From NCBI GenBank assembly GCA_005779525.1, contig SXIZ01000135.1:1-21372 (forward strand): a stretch of 21,372 nucleotides of DNA, given 5' to 3'. The notes beneath the pieces were generated by a model, which worked only from the letters and a program-made list of their open reading frames with translations, was not told the origin of the DNA and did no database searches. The first letter of the stretch is position 1, and every line of letters begins with the position of its first letter. The translations under genes and the position numbers were made by a program. Below are positions 1-7,452 of the stretch, one piece after another. This DNA is from Methylococcaceae bacterium (GTDB taxonomy: Bacteria > Pseudomonadota > Gammaproteobacteria > Methylococcales > Methylomonadaceae).

Positions 1-2
1 TA

Positions 3-932
3 CCCGGGGATTTAGCGACCAATATTCCGTTGGATTGCCTGTTAGAAAATATGGATATTGATATCGATTTTTATTATGTGACGGCGGGCGAGCAACCTCT
101 GAGTGTAGAGGTGCCGGAGCATGACGTACTCATTGTCGCAATTAGTGAGTTTGATGGAACGCATGCGACTTTGGAGGCGTTAGTTGCCGCCTTGGCGGCA
201 TGGCCAAAACCGGTGATCAATTGGCCACAGTATATTCCCAACACCCGCCGCAATACGGCGAGTCAACGTTTACAAAATATTCCAGGTTTGTATATCCCGA
301 CCACCTTGCAGGCGAGTCGCAGCGAATTATTAGCGATCGCTAGGGAAGAGCTAAAATTAGCGGTGAATTTTCCTGATTGCGAATTTCCGGTGATTGTGCG
401 CCCGGTGGGCTCACATGCAGGCGTGAATTTAGAGAAGATTGAGCATGCCGTCGCTTTGGCGGATTATTTAGCACGCGTGCCAGCAGAGGCTTTTTTTATT
501 GCGCGCTTTATCGATTATAGTGGTGCTGATGGCTTATTCCGTAAATTCAGGATTGTGTTAATTGACGGGCAACCTTTTGCAAGTCATATGGCTATTTCGG
601 CACATTGGATGATTCATTACGTCAATGCGGGGATGTATGAAGATGCCGATAAGCGTTTAGAAGAAGCGGCATTTATGGAGCATTTCGCGGAGTTTGCCCA
701 ACGGCATCATACGGCTTTACAAGCAATATACCAACAAACGCAATTAGATTATTTATGTATTGATTGTGCGGAAACTCCAGCAGGGGAGTTATTTGTTTTT
801 GAAATTGATCATGCCATGGTTGTGCATGCCATGGACCCTGTAGATATGTTTCCCTATAAACAACGCCATATTCAAAAAGCCAAAGACGCATTTCGTGCTT
901 ATTTGGAGCGCTTGATCACGGCAGCAAAGTAA
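3..932 (+). CDS. ATP-grasp-like domain protein, 5'-truncated by window edge
   Basis: The reading frame is open from the first bases (codons begin at position 3) to the TAA at 930-932, so the true start lies upstream. The TTG at 30 is only the first start-like codon in view. The visible 309 codons look like the C-terminal part of an ATP-grasp-type ligase fold: PVIVRPVGSHAGVNLEKI resembles an ATP-binding strand-loop, FFIARFIDYSG and FRKFRIVLIDGQPFASHMAIS resemble the central sheet, and LDYLCIDCAE ... ELFVFEIDHAMVVH carries the acidic residues and terminal E-x-D/N-like motif that usually bind metal. I know of similar domains fused behind TPR repeats in other proteobacteria, but the N-terminal part is not visible here. 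The substrate is unknown. It ends 18 bases before serC and may share a transcript with it. The family call is moderate, the coding call is firm. Confidence 0.7.
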   Translation, partial: PGDLATNIPLDCLLENMDIDIDFYYVTAGEQPLSVEVPEHDVLIVAISEFDGTHATLEALVAALAAWPKPVINWPQYIPNTRRNTASQRLQNIPGLYIPTTLQASRSELLAIAREELKLAVNFPDCEFPVIVRPVGSHAGVNLEKIEHAVALADYLARVPAEAFFIARFIDYSGADGLFRKFRIVLIDGQPFASHMAISAHWMIHYVNAGMYEDADKRLEEAAFMEHFAEFAQRHHTALQAIYQQTQLDYLCIDCAETPAGELFVFEIDHAMVVHAMDPVDMFPYKQRHIQKAKDAFRAYLERLITAAK

Positions 933-950
933 AGTTGTTGACTGCCCCAC

Positions 951-2045
951 ATGCTTAACCCACGCAATAGTTTAAATTTTTCAGGTGGTCCGGGAGTTTT
1001 GCCCGAGTCGGTGCTGTTACAGGTTCAGCAAGCCATCAGTGCGGTGCCCGAGGTGGGATTATCGATTTTGGGGATTAGTCATCGCTCTGACTGGTTTGCT
1101 GCGGTGGTGGCAGAGCTTGAAGACAATATTCGTCGCTTATTGGGATTATCGTCGGAGTATAGTGTCTTGTTCTTGCAAGGTGGCGCGACGCAGCAATTCT
1201 CAATGATCCCTATGACTTTTTTACATGGAAAATCTCAGCCAGCAGAGTATTTACATACCGGGTATTGGAGTGGAAAAACCTTGCCTGAGGCTCGCCGTGA
1301 GGGGTCGATCAAGGTGTTATGGAGTGGTGCTGACACCGGATTTAAACGGCTACCGCGCAATGATGAGCTGGAGTTTTCGCCTGAGGCGCCGTATTTGCAT
1401 TATATTTCCAATGAAACCGTGGAGGGCTTGCAATTTCAACGCGTGCTAGGGCGCGAGGATGTACCGCGCATCTGCGATATGTCATCTGATTTTCTCTCTA
1501 AACCCTGTCAGGCTGAGCGCTTTGCATTGATTTATGCGCATGCACAAAAGAATGTCGGCCCCGCAGGAGTGACGGTAGTGATCATGCGTCAGTCCTTGCT
1601 AAATTATGCGCGTACTGATTTACCCGGTTTTTTAGATTATCGTACGCAAATGCAAGCGCATTCAATTTATAACACGCCGCCCGTCTTTGCAATGTATGTG
1701 GTTTTGTTAGTGACCCGGTGGTTACTGCATGAAATCGGAGGGGTGGCAAATATGGCTCACCTGAATCAACAAAAAGCACAATTGCTGTATCGATTGTTAG
1801 ATAATAGTGATGGTTTTTACCGTGCGCACGCAGAAACGCCAGATCGTTCGCTAATGAATGTCTGTTTTAATTTGCCTAATCTTGAAACTGAAACGCGTTT
1901 TTTGCAGGCAGCGTCAGCCGCTGGTTTCTCGGGTCTCAAGGGGCATCGTGCAGTCGGAGGTATTCGGGCTTCTATTTACAATGCTTTGACGCTCCCGGCC
2001 GTGGAAAAACTATGCGAGTTTATGGATGCGTTTCAGCGTCTATAA
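951..2045 (+). CDS. serC: Phosphoserine aminotransferase
   Basis: This 364-residue PLP enzyme converts 3-phosphohydroxypyruvate and glutamate to phosphoserine and 2-oxoglutarate in cytosolic serine synthesis; the family also acts in pyridoxal phosphate synthesis. The N-terminus (NFSGGPGVLPESVL) is the SerC signature. LFLQGGATQQFSMIP (about residues 73-87) is the phosphate-cradle region, YISNETVEGLQF (151-162) is the substrate loop, DMSSDFLSKP (176-185) contains the PLP-facing Asp, and YAHAQKNVGPAG contains Lys200, expected to form the Schiff base. The length matches the family (about 360). The ATG at 951 fits the conserved N-terminus although no strong Shine-Dalgarno sequence precedes it. It sits 18 bases after the ATP-grasp-like gene and 36 bases before bcp, so a three-gene transcript is plausible. 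Confidence 0.96.
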   Translation: MLNPRNSLNFSGGPGVLPESVLLQVQQAISAVPEVGLSILGISHRSDWFAAVVAELEDNIRRLLGLSSEYSVLFLQGGATQQFSMIPMTFLHGKSQPAEYLHTGYWSGKTLPEARREGSIKVLWSGADTGFKRLPRNDELEFSPEAPYLHYISNETVEGLQFQRVLGREDVPRICDMSSDFLSKPCQAERFALIYAHAQKNVGPAGVTVVIMRQSLLNYARTDLPGFLDYRTQMQAHSIYNTPPVFAMYVVLLVTRWLLHEIGGVANMAHLNQQKAQLLYRLLDNSDGFYRAHAETPDRSLMNVCFNLPNLETETRFLQAASAAGFSGLKGHRAVGGIRASIYNALTLPAVEKLCEFMDAFQRL

Positions 2046-2081
2046 GTTTTTCAGCGATTTACTTAAGAGTGAGAGGATTAT

Positions 2082-2576
2082 ATGTTAGCAATTAATCAAC
2101 CAGCACCCATGTTCAGATCTAAAAATCAACATCAGCAAGAGGTGCGGCTTACCGATTTTTTGGACGAGAAAAATATTGTTTTATACTTTTATCCTAAAGA
2201 TGACACCCCGGGTTGTACCATCGAAGCGAATGATTTTACACAATTAGCAGATGAGTTTGCCGCCTTAGATACGGTTGTTATTGGGGTCAGCAAAGACTCG
2301 TGTGCCAGCCATGTCGATTTTATTAGTAAATATGGGCTTAAATTGGATTTGCTGGCGGATGTGAATGGTGATCTGTGCGAAAGCTATGGAGTTTGGCGGG
2401 AACGGGAAAAAAATGGCGTGAAAAGTATGGCTATACTCCGCTCGACTTTTATTATAAATAAAGAGGGGGTCTTGGTTGAGGTGGGCTATGGGGTCAATCA
2501 TGAAGGCCATGCGGCGGAAATTTTAGAAAAAGTTAAAGCGCTCACTGCGGCCCCTGCAGAAGCAGAAGCGGAATAA
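2082..2576 (+). CDS. bcp: Peroxiredoxin, Bcp/PrxQ type
   Basis: A 164-residue thiol peroxidase of the AhpC/TSA superfamily, expected to reduce hydrogen peroxide and organic hydroperoxides in the cytosol using thioredoxin. FYPKDDTPGCTIEANDF holds the peroxidatic Cys45 in the family's P-x-x-x-(T/S)-x-x-C setting. The resolving Cys that many Bcp proteins carry five residues later is absent (Asn50). Cys74, in SKDSCASH on the next helix, is the likely substitute, since some PrxQ enzymes resolve through that helix. A short acidic, alanine-rich tail (AAPAEAEAE) ends the protein. A good ribosome site (AGAGGA) precedes the ATG. It probably belongs to the serC transcript and faces the convergent fructosamine-kinase gene across an inverted repeat. 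Confidence 0.93.
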   Translation: MLAINQPAPMFRSKNQHQQEVRLTDFLDEKNIVLYFYPKDDTPGCTIEANDFTQLADEFAALDTVVIGVSKDSCASHVDFISKYGLKLDLLADVNGDLCESYGVWREREKNGVKSMAILRSTFIINKEGVLVEVGYGVNHEGHAAEILEKVKALTAAPAEAEAE

Positions 2577-2596
2577 TTCTGAGCAAAATCTTTTGT

Positions 2597-2661
2597 AGGG
2601 TAAACCTGCGGGCAGTTGAATTATAGGTATTCGAATTCAACTGGCTAAAGCGGTTTGCCCT
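2597..2661. repeat. Nested inverted repeat between convergent genes
   Basis: The outer arms are AGGGTAAACC (2597-2606) and GGTTTGCCCT (2652-2661), complementary except for one G-U pair. The inner arms are CAGTTGAATT (2613-2622) and AATTCAACTG (2634-2643), a perfect 10-base match around an 11-base loop. The element lies in the gap between bcp and the convergent kinase gene. It may act as a bidirectional terminator, but there is no T tract on either side, so a small intergenic repeat of the REP/MITE kind is an alternative. Confidence 0.6.
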
Positions 2662-2682
2662 GCAAGTCAGCTCTAGTTGTTG

Positions 2683-3567
2683 TTAACGAAGTTCAGCTAA
2701 CAAATTTTGCATTATCCGTTCTGCTTGCGATAAATAGCCACTACCGAATAAATTAAGATGGTTAAGGATATGGTAGAGGTTATAGAGTTGCTTGCGCGTC
2801 TTATACCCAGGGTCCAGCGGCAAGCAATGCTGATAGGCCGCATAAAATTCTGGCCCAAATCCACCAAATAACTCAGTCATGGCAATATCGGTTTCACGGT
2901 CGCCATAATAACTAGCGGGATCAAAAATGACTGGTAGTCCGTTAGCATCTGCAGCCGCATTTCCGCCCCATAAATCCCCATGCAATAAAGACGCTTGTAC
3001 TGCGTAGCCTTGAAAGAATTGAGGTAAGACTTGTGCTAAGTGCGCTCCCAGCTCTGGTAATTTTCCACGATAACCTTGCTGTTGCGCTAATTGCAGTTGG
3101 TGTTCTAAGCGATTTTGCTGCCAGAAACTGATCCAGTCTGCTATGGGGGTATTGATTTGCGGCGTGCTACCCAACGTGTTGTCTTGGTGCCAACCAAAAA
3201 ACGCTTGCGGCCGTTGGTGTAACTTGGCTAATTGTTCGCCTAAAAGTTGTTCGGCCTGACGATTTTTAGCTTGCAAGTGGATGTATTCCAAGACTAAAAA
3301 TGCCTGCGTTGCAGTCTGGCCGCAACAAATGGGGCGTGGTACCCGCACGCTATGGCTGTCCGCTAACTCCAAAAGTGCTTCACGTTCAGCGTGAAACATA
3401 CTGCTTAAATCCAGCCGATTAATTTTGACAAAATAGCGTTGCTCTTGACTGGCAATGCAATAGGCTTGATTGATATCTCCCCCGCTAAGGGATTGAACAG
3501 CGTGTATTTTAAAAGGCTTGCCCAGCGCATCCGCGATTTGCGCGGCAATGTTGTCAAAGTCTGGCAC
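2683..3567 (-). CDS. Fructosamine/ketosamine kinase family protein
   Basis: This is a member of the fructosamine-3-kinase (FN3K/YniA) family of aminoglycoside-kinase-like enzymes, which phosphorylate ketosamine or ribulosamine groups on glycated amines so that they break down. The N-terminal lobe has QSLSGGDINQAYCI and YFVKINR (ATP-binding Lys); the C-terminal lobe has LLHGDLWGGN (catalytic Asp and Asn) and VIFDPASYYGDRETDIAM (metal-binding Asp), all typical. The frame extends to a TTG at 3579 that overlaps the mltD stop. A GTG at 3567 has GAGG six bases upstream and aligns better with the family's N-terminus, so I chose it; the protein is then 294 residues. The tight junction with mltD suggests one transcript with translational coupling. 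The natural substrate is not visible from the sequence. Confidence 0.9.
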   Translation of the reverse strand: MPDFDNIAAQIADALGKPFKIHAVQSLSGGDINQAYCIASQEQRYFVKINRLDLSSMFHAEREALLELADSHSVRVPRPICCGQTATQAFLVLEYIHLQAKNRQAEQLLGEQLAKLHQRPQAFFGWHQDNTLGSTPQINTPIADWISFWQQNRLEHQLQLAQQQGYRGKLPELGAHLAQVLPQFFQGYAVQASLLHGDLWGGNAAADANGLPVIFDPASYYGDRETDIAMTELFGGFGPEFYAAYQHCLPLDPGYKTRKQLYNLYHILNHLNLFGSGYLSQAERIMQNLLAELR

Positions 3568-3575
3568 AAGTAACC

Positions 3576-5606
3576 TCAAACAACGCGTTTTCTTTTTCCT
3601 GGAATTTTAAGTTGCTGTCCACGCACCAGATTCGGATTACGGTTAAGTCTGTTGACCGACATCAGTTCATCAATACTAATCTGATATTGTTTAGCAACGG
3701 AAGCCAGGGTTTCTCCTTTGTCTAGACGATGGATTTTGGTTGATGCTTCGGTCGCTGCAATCGCTATCGCAGGATTTTTTTGCGCTTGCGGGCTATGTTT
3801 AGGAGAACTTACTAGCCCTGGATTTACTGGTTGTCGTGCACTCGCGACAGCTAACGCGGGTTTGGCAGGCGTAGACACGGATGGGGTCAAAGCTTGTGTG
3901 ATTGCAGTTAACTTAGTCTTTTCAGAAGGAAGTGCAGTGCGGTCAATATCTAATGTTAAAAAAGGTAAGCTCGGATTTTGCCAGTCTGGGGTACTTAAAG
4001 CGTGAGTCTGAGTTGCAATACTTGAAGGTATTTTTGCTATTTGAGTATTTAAATTAGCCAGCAAATCCAAGCGTTGGCGTAATTGCGCGGCATTACTGCC
4101 GGGTAGCAAAAATGTGTAGCTAGAGGCGTCACTTAATTTAGCGTTGATATAGCCAGGATTTAAAATGTTGAAATGTTCCAGACTAATGTTTGCTAATTCA
4201 GCTACTGCTTGTACGCTTTTGTTAGTCAGGTTTTTGACATCGAATTCACGCTCAATTTTTACCTGTACAAAGTAAGGCTCATTTCTCAGGTAATTTAATT
4301 TGAGGTTGTACGCGCTAGGATTATTAAATAGCGTTGCTAATGCGAGTAGGCGCGGTACATAATCTTCGGTTTCATCAGGTAAATTCAACGACCAATAATC
4401 GGTGGGTAAATTATTAGCTTTGTTTTGCGCTATGGCATCGTCAATTCTGCCGGGGCCACAGTTATAGGCGGCAATCGCTAGTAACCAATCACCATTGTAA
4501 TATTGCCGCAGAAAACTTAAGTAGCGCATTGCCGCAGTAGTAGACGCTGCAATATCCATGCGTTCATCATAAAACTCAGTTTGTTTTAGATTATATTCTT
4601 CCCCAGTGCTGGGAATAAATTGCCACAGCCCAGCTGCGCTTTTAGGAGATAGCGCCGTGGGTTGATAACTGCTTTCAACGATGGGCAATAATGCCAGTTC
4701 CGTGGGTAAGTTATATTTTTTCAGGTTTTCGACAATATGAAAGAGGTAGGGGCGAGCGCGTTCTGCAACTTGACGGACATACTCTACCTGTTGGCTGTAG
4801 CGCTGCACAAAATTGTTTACCCGTGCATAATTGGCGGCTTGTTTAGCTAACTGATCTATTTCTTCATTGGAAAGCTTGGGTGTGGTAGTGGCGGCCGTTG
4901 AATCAGATGCATTTTGTAATTCTGCGGGGACAGTTTTAGTATTTTGCAGGCAAGGAGCATCGCTAGTTATCTCCAGCTCTTCCTTGTTCAGCGCGTAGGA
5001 ATCATCAGTCACAATGCGTTCTTGGATGCGGGATTTTACGCGGTGATCTTGTAAACCCGAATTAAATTCAATACGGGTGTGCACGCGTTTAACGACTGTT
5101 TTGCTTGAGCTATCGGAGCTGACGGCAACTTTTTTGATACAGCTGTCCGAACTTTTTTCATGTATAGGTTGCTGTTGCGCTAATGTTGCTTGGGCGTACT
5201 TGGCTTCCAATGCTTCAGAATTGGTATTTTCAAACTCAGAGAATTCGTCAGCGTCTTTATGTGCTTGGGACTGTTTAGTTGCTGTGGGTTGCTCTGGGAT
5301 ACTGGATTTAGAGGCATCGGCTAATTTACTGCTTGCATGACTATCGGTGGAATTAGCGGATACCTCAGGTTTTTCTTCAACTTGAGGCAATATGACGGCT
5401 GTGGGTTGGGGTAAACGCATACCTGCGCGGACTCGGTCCCAGACATCAATAGGTACAACTTTGTTGCGAGCGGCTTTTTTGCCATGTAATTTGACAACGC
5501 TATGGGAGGTTTTGTGTTGTAGCTTAGATGCTGCTACTGAGTTGTTAGCGTGCGTTAGTAAACATAAATTGATGACGCTGCAGGTAATATAAGTCAAGAA
5601 TCGCAT
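3576..5606 (-). CDS. mltD: Lytic murein transglycosylase D with C-terminal LysM
   Basis: A 676-residue periplasmic enzyme expected to cleave peptidoglycan glycan strands, leaving 1,6-anhydromuramic ends. The N-terminus (MRFLTYITCSVINLCLLTHA ... VAA) is a hydrophobic signal peptide without a convincing lipobox, unlike the E. coli lipoprotein. Residues about 25-245 form a long low-complexity, Ser/Thr/Lys-rich linker, which makes the protein much longer than E. coli MltD (about 450). The SLT fold follows (about 290-400): PIVESSYQPTALS contains the catalytic Glu311, then SAAGLWQFIPSTGEEYNL and LAIAAYNCGPGRI. A divergent LysM-like segment lies near residues 445-510, and a clear LysM (LDKGETLASVAKQYQIS ... 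RGQQLKIPG) ends the protein. The TGA stop overlaps the start region of the downstream kinase gene. Confidence 0.93.
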   Translation of the reverse strand: MRFLTYITCSVINLCLLTHANNSVAASKLQHKTSHSVVKLHGKKAARNKVVPIDVWDRVRAGMRLPQPTAVILPQVEEKPEVSANSTDSHASSKLADASKSSIPEQPTATKQSQAHKDADEFSEFENTNSEALEAKYAQATLAQQQPIHEKSSDSCIKKVAVSSDSSSKTVVKRVHTRIEFNSGLQDHRVKSRIQERIVTDDSYALNKEELEITSDAPCLQNTKTVPAELQNASDSTAATTTPKLSNEEIDQLAKQAANYARVNNFVQRYSQQVEYVRQVAERARPYLFHIVENLKKYNLPTELALLPIVESSYQPTALSPKSAAGLWQFIPSTGEEYNLKQTEFYDERMDIAASTTAAMRYLSFLRQYYNGDWLLAIAAYNCGPGRIDDAIAQNKANNLPTDYWSLNLPDETEDYVPRLLALATLFNNPSAYNLKLNYLRNEPYFVQVKIEREFDVKNLTNKSVQAVAELANISLEHFNILNPGYINAKLSDASSYTFLLPGSNAAQLRQRLDLLANLNTQIAKIPSSIATQTHALSTPDWQNPSLPFLTLDIDRTALPSEKTKLTAITQALTPSVSTPAKPALAVASARQPVNPGLVSSPKHSPQAQKNPAIAIAATEASTKIHRLDKGETLASVAKQYQISIDELMSVNRLNRNPNLVRGQQLKIPGKRKRVV

Positions 5607-6126
5607 GGGTTACCTTCTTGGTTGTTTGGGCTGTTAAACAGCAAGCTGAAATAAATAAAGAGAGTCGCTTGGTAAAGCGCTTAGAAGCGAGCATTGATAT
5701 ATGAGGGCTATACGCAGTTTTGCTATTTTTTTCATTGGGTTGAGCTAAGTTTTTTTAAATCGTACAACTTATTATGCAATAAAAGCTTAATGGTCACAAA
5801 ATAAACTTCCATTTTTGCGTACGCACTTCTGGCGAAAATATCGTTGAATAGCTTGGTTTATTGCGGTTGTAACCCATAAATAGCTTATGAAAAACCAGCA
5901 ATTTTTAGGTCTGTTGCACCAGCAACAGTTGCCGAAAAATGCGTGCAAATCGCATTAATTGCCTAGTTTTACTCTGGGTTTTTATTGCAAGAAGTCCTTA
6001 ATGTACAAAGAAGTTTCGCAAATTCGGCTTTGAGGATCGGGTGTGAAATTCCCGAAAAATACATGCTTCAGCTTAAGCTAAGCAAAATAGCGGGGTGTAC
6101 TGTAGTTTTTGAAAACACCTAGGTAT
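5607..6126. other. Intergenic gap upstream of mltD
   Basis: About 520 AT-rich bases separate mltD from the ompA terminator. I see no coding frame with a start and ribosome site. A perfect 7-base hairpin with an ACCA loop (CTGTTGC 5911-5917, GCAACAG 5922-5928) is present but has no T tract. The promoter for mltD must lie here, since the upstream gene is closed by a terminator, but I cannot assign a convincing -35/-10 pair. Confidence 0.5.
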
Positions 6127-6157
6127 AAAAAAGGCTCGCTGTGACCAGCGAGCCTTT
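6127..6157 (-). terminator. Intrinsic terminator of the ompA-family gene
   Basis: A perfect 12-base stem, AAAGGCTCGCTG (6130-6141) and CAGCGAGCCTTT (6146-6157), encloses a four-base loop. Read on the minus strand the stem is followed by a run of six U (complement of 6127-6132). It starts 24 bases after the stop of the OmpA-family gene. This is a textbook Rho-independent terminator. Confidence 0.93.
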
Positions 6158-6180
6158 GGATCTAATGCTCGGGATTGAGA

Positions 6181-7245
6181 TTAGTTAGAGCCCCAGACCA
6201 ATTCAACGCGACGGTTTCTTGATCTGCCTTCTTCAGTGGTATTGTCAGCAATCGGATGACTTTCACCATAGCCTTTTGCATAAAGTCTATTGGTAACGCC
6301 TCTCGCTTTTAGGTATTTAACTACCGCTTGTGAACGACGTTGTGAAAGTTTTAGGTTGTAAGCGTCAGACGCTTCGCTACTGGTATGACCTTGAACTTCA
6401 ATATCATTTTTTTGTGGATATTTCATCAAGTCAGTGGCTACTTTATCTAAGACCAATTTTGCTGGAACGGTGAGTTCAGCTGAATCCAAGCGGAATTGTA
6501 CGCCTTTTAATTCCAATCTGATTGGACAGCCCTGTGCATCAACTTCACTACCAGCCAGTGTGCCTGGGCATTGGTCGTTACAATTGTTTACGCCGTCGCC
6601 ATCTGCATCTTGCGTAGAGCAATCATCCACACGCGCAGGAGCAGGTTCTACTACATGCGCAGGTTCCATTTGTGGTTCAGCAGGTGCTTTGCTATGGGGT
6701 TTAGGACCGAAAGGAATTTCGAAACCAACATTCACTGTCATATCGTGAAATTCATCCGTTCCTGGCTGCACATGGGCATTTAGATTGTTGCTGTAACGAT
6801 AGCGAACATCACTGCGCAACAATAAATTGTCATGTAATTCATAGCTAAAGCCTACGCCCGCCTCGCCAATCAGACCAGCGCCACAATCCGCAGATACGCA
6901 GCTATTCATGCCACCTAAACCGATGACGGTGTACGGTGAAAATGTAGAGCGTTGAAAATAATATTGCACATCAGCTGTACCACCGCTAAGACTCCATAAG
7001 CCATTACCACCGTTAAATTCTTGATGGAAGCCTTTGAGCTCAACGTTGAAATGCTTGTCGATGATTTTTCCAATACCCAAGCCACCGCCCCAGCCATCAC
7101 TTGAGTTGCGATCGCCACCTGTTCTGACAAAGCTGCCGAAGGGGGAAACATACCAGCGATTATCCTGGAATTCAGCTGCTTGAGCCAATGGCAGGACACT
7201 CACACTTGTCAGTGTAGCAAGAGCAAGTAGGTGTTTTTTTAGCAT
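6181..7245 (-). CDS. OmpA-family outer-membrane protein
   Basis: A 354-residue outer-membrane protein likely to tether the envelope to peptidoglycan. A signal peptide (MLKKHLLALATLTSVSVLPLAQAA) is followed by a small beta-barrel domain (about 25-190) of alternating strands such as NRWYVSPFGSFVRT and FSPYTVIGLGG, ending at VGFEIPFG. Then comes a proline-rich hinge, a calcium-binding thrombospondin-type-3-like segment (DADGDGVNNCNDQCPGT, near 214-230), and a C-terminal OmpA domain with QGHTSSEASDAYNLKLSQRR and GYGESHPIADNTTEEGRSRN, which carry the Asp/Arg-type diaminopimelate-binding signature. This layout matches OprF-like and OmpA-like proteins. AGGA lies about ten bases before the ATG. It is a single-gene unit, closed by its own terminator. 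Confidence 0.93.
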   Translation of the reverse strand: MLKKHLLALATLTSVSVLPLAQAAEFQDNRWYVSPFGSFVRTGGDRNSSDGWGGGLGIGKIIDKHFNVELKGFHQEFNGGNGLWSLSGGTADVQYYFQRSTFSPYTVIGLGGMNSCVSADCGAGLIGEAGVGFSYELHDNLLLRSDVRYRYSNNLNAHVQPGTDEFHDMTVNVGFEIPFGPKPHSKAPAEPQMEPAHVVEPAPARVDDCSTQDADGDGVNNCNDQCPGTLAGSEVDAQGCPIRLELKGVQFRLDSAELTVPAKLVLDKVATDLMKYPQKNDIEVQGHTSSEASDAYNLKLSQRRSQAVVKYLKARGVTNRLYAKGYGESHPIADNTTEEGRSRNRRVELVWGSN

Positions 7246-7452
7246 AGTGTTATCCTTTCAAATAGGGAAAATTAGAACAAAAACTCAAAAAATATAACTT
7301 AACCAAATTGCTAGAGTGCTGATAATAACACAAAGTTAACAAGATCAAATGGTTACTGCAATAAAGTTATATTTATGGTGTTATTTTAATCGTAGCTTGT
7401 CTGTAAATGAAGTGTTTTTTTTTATTTTGATTGTTAAACAGGTTGAAAAGCC

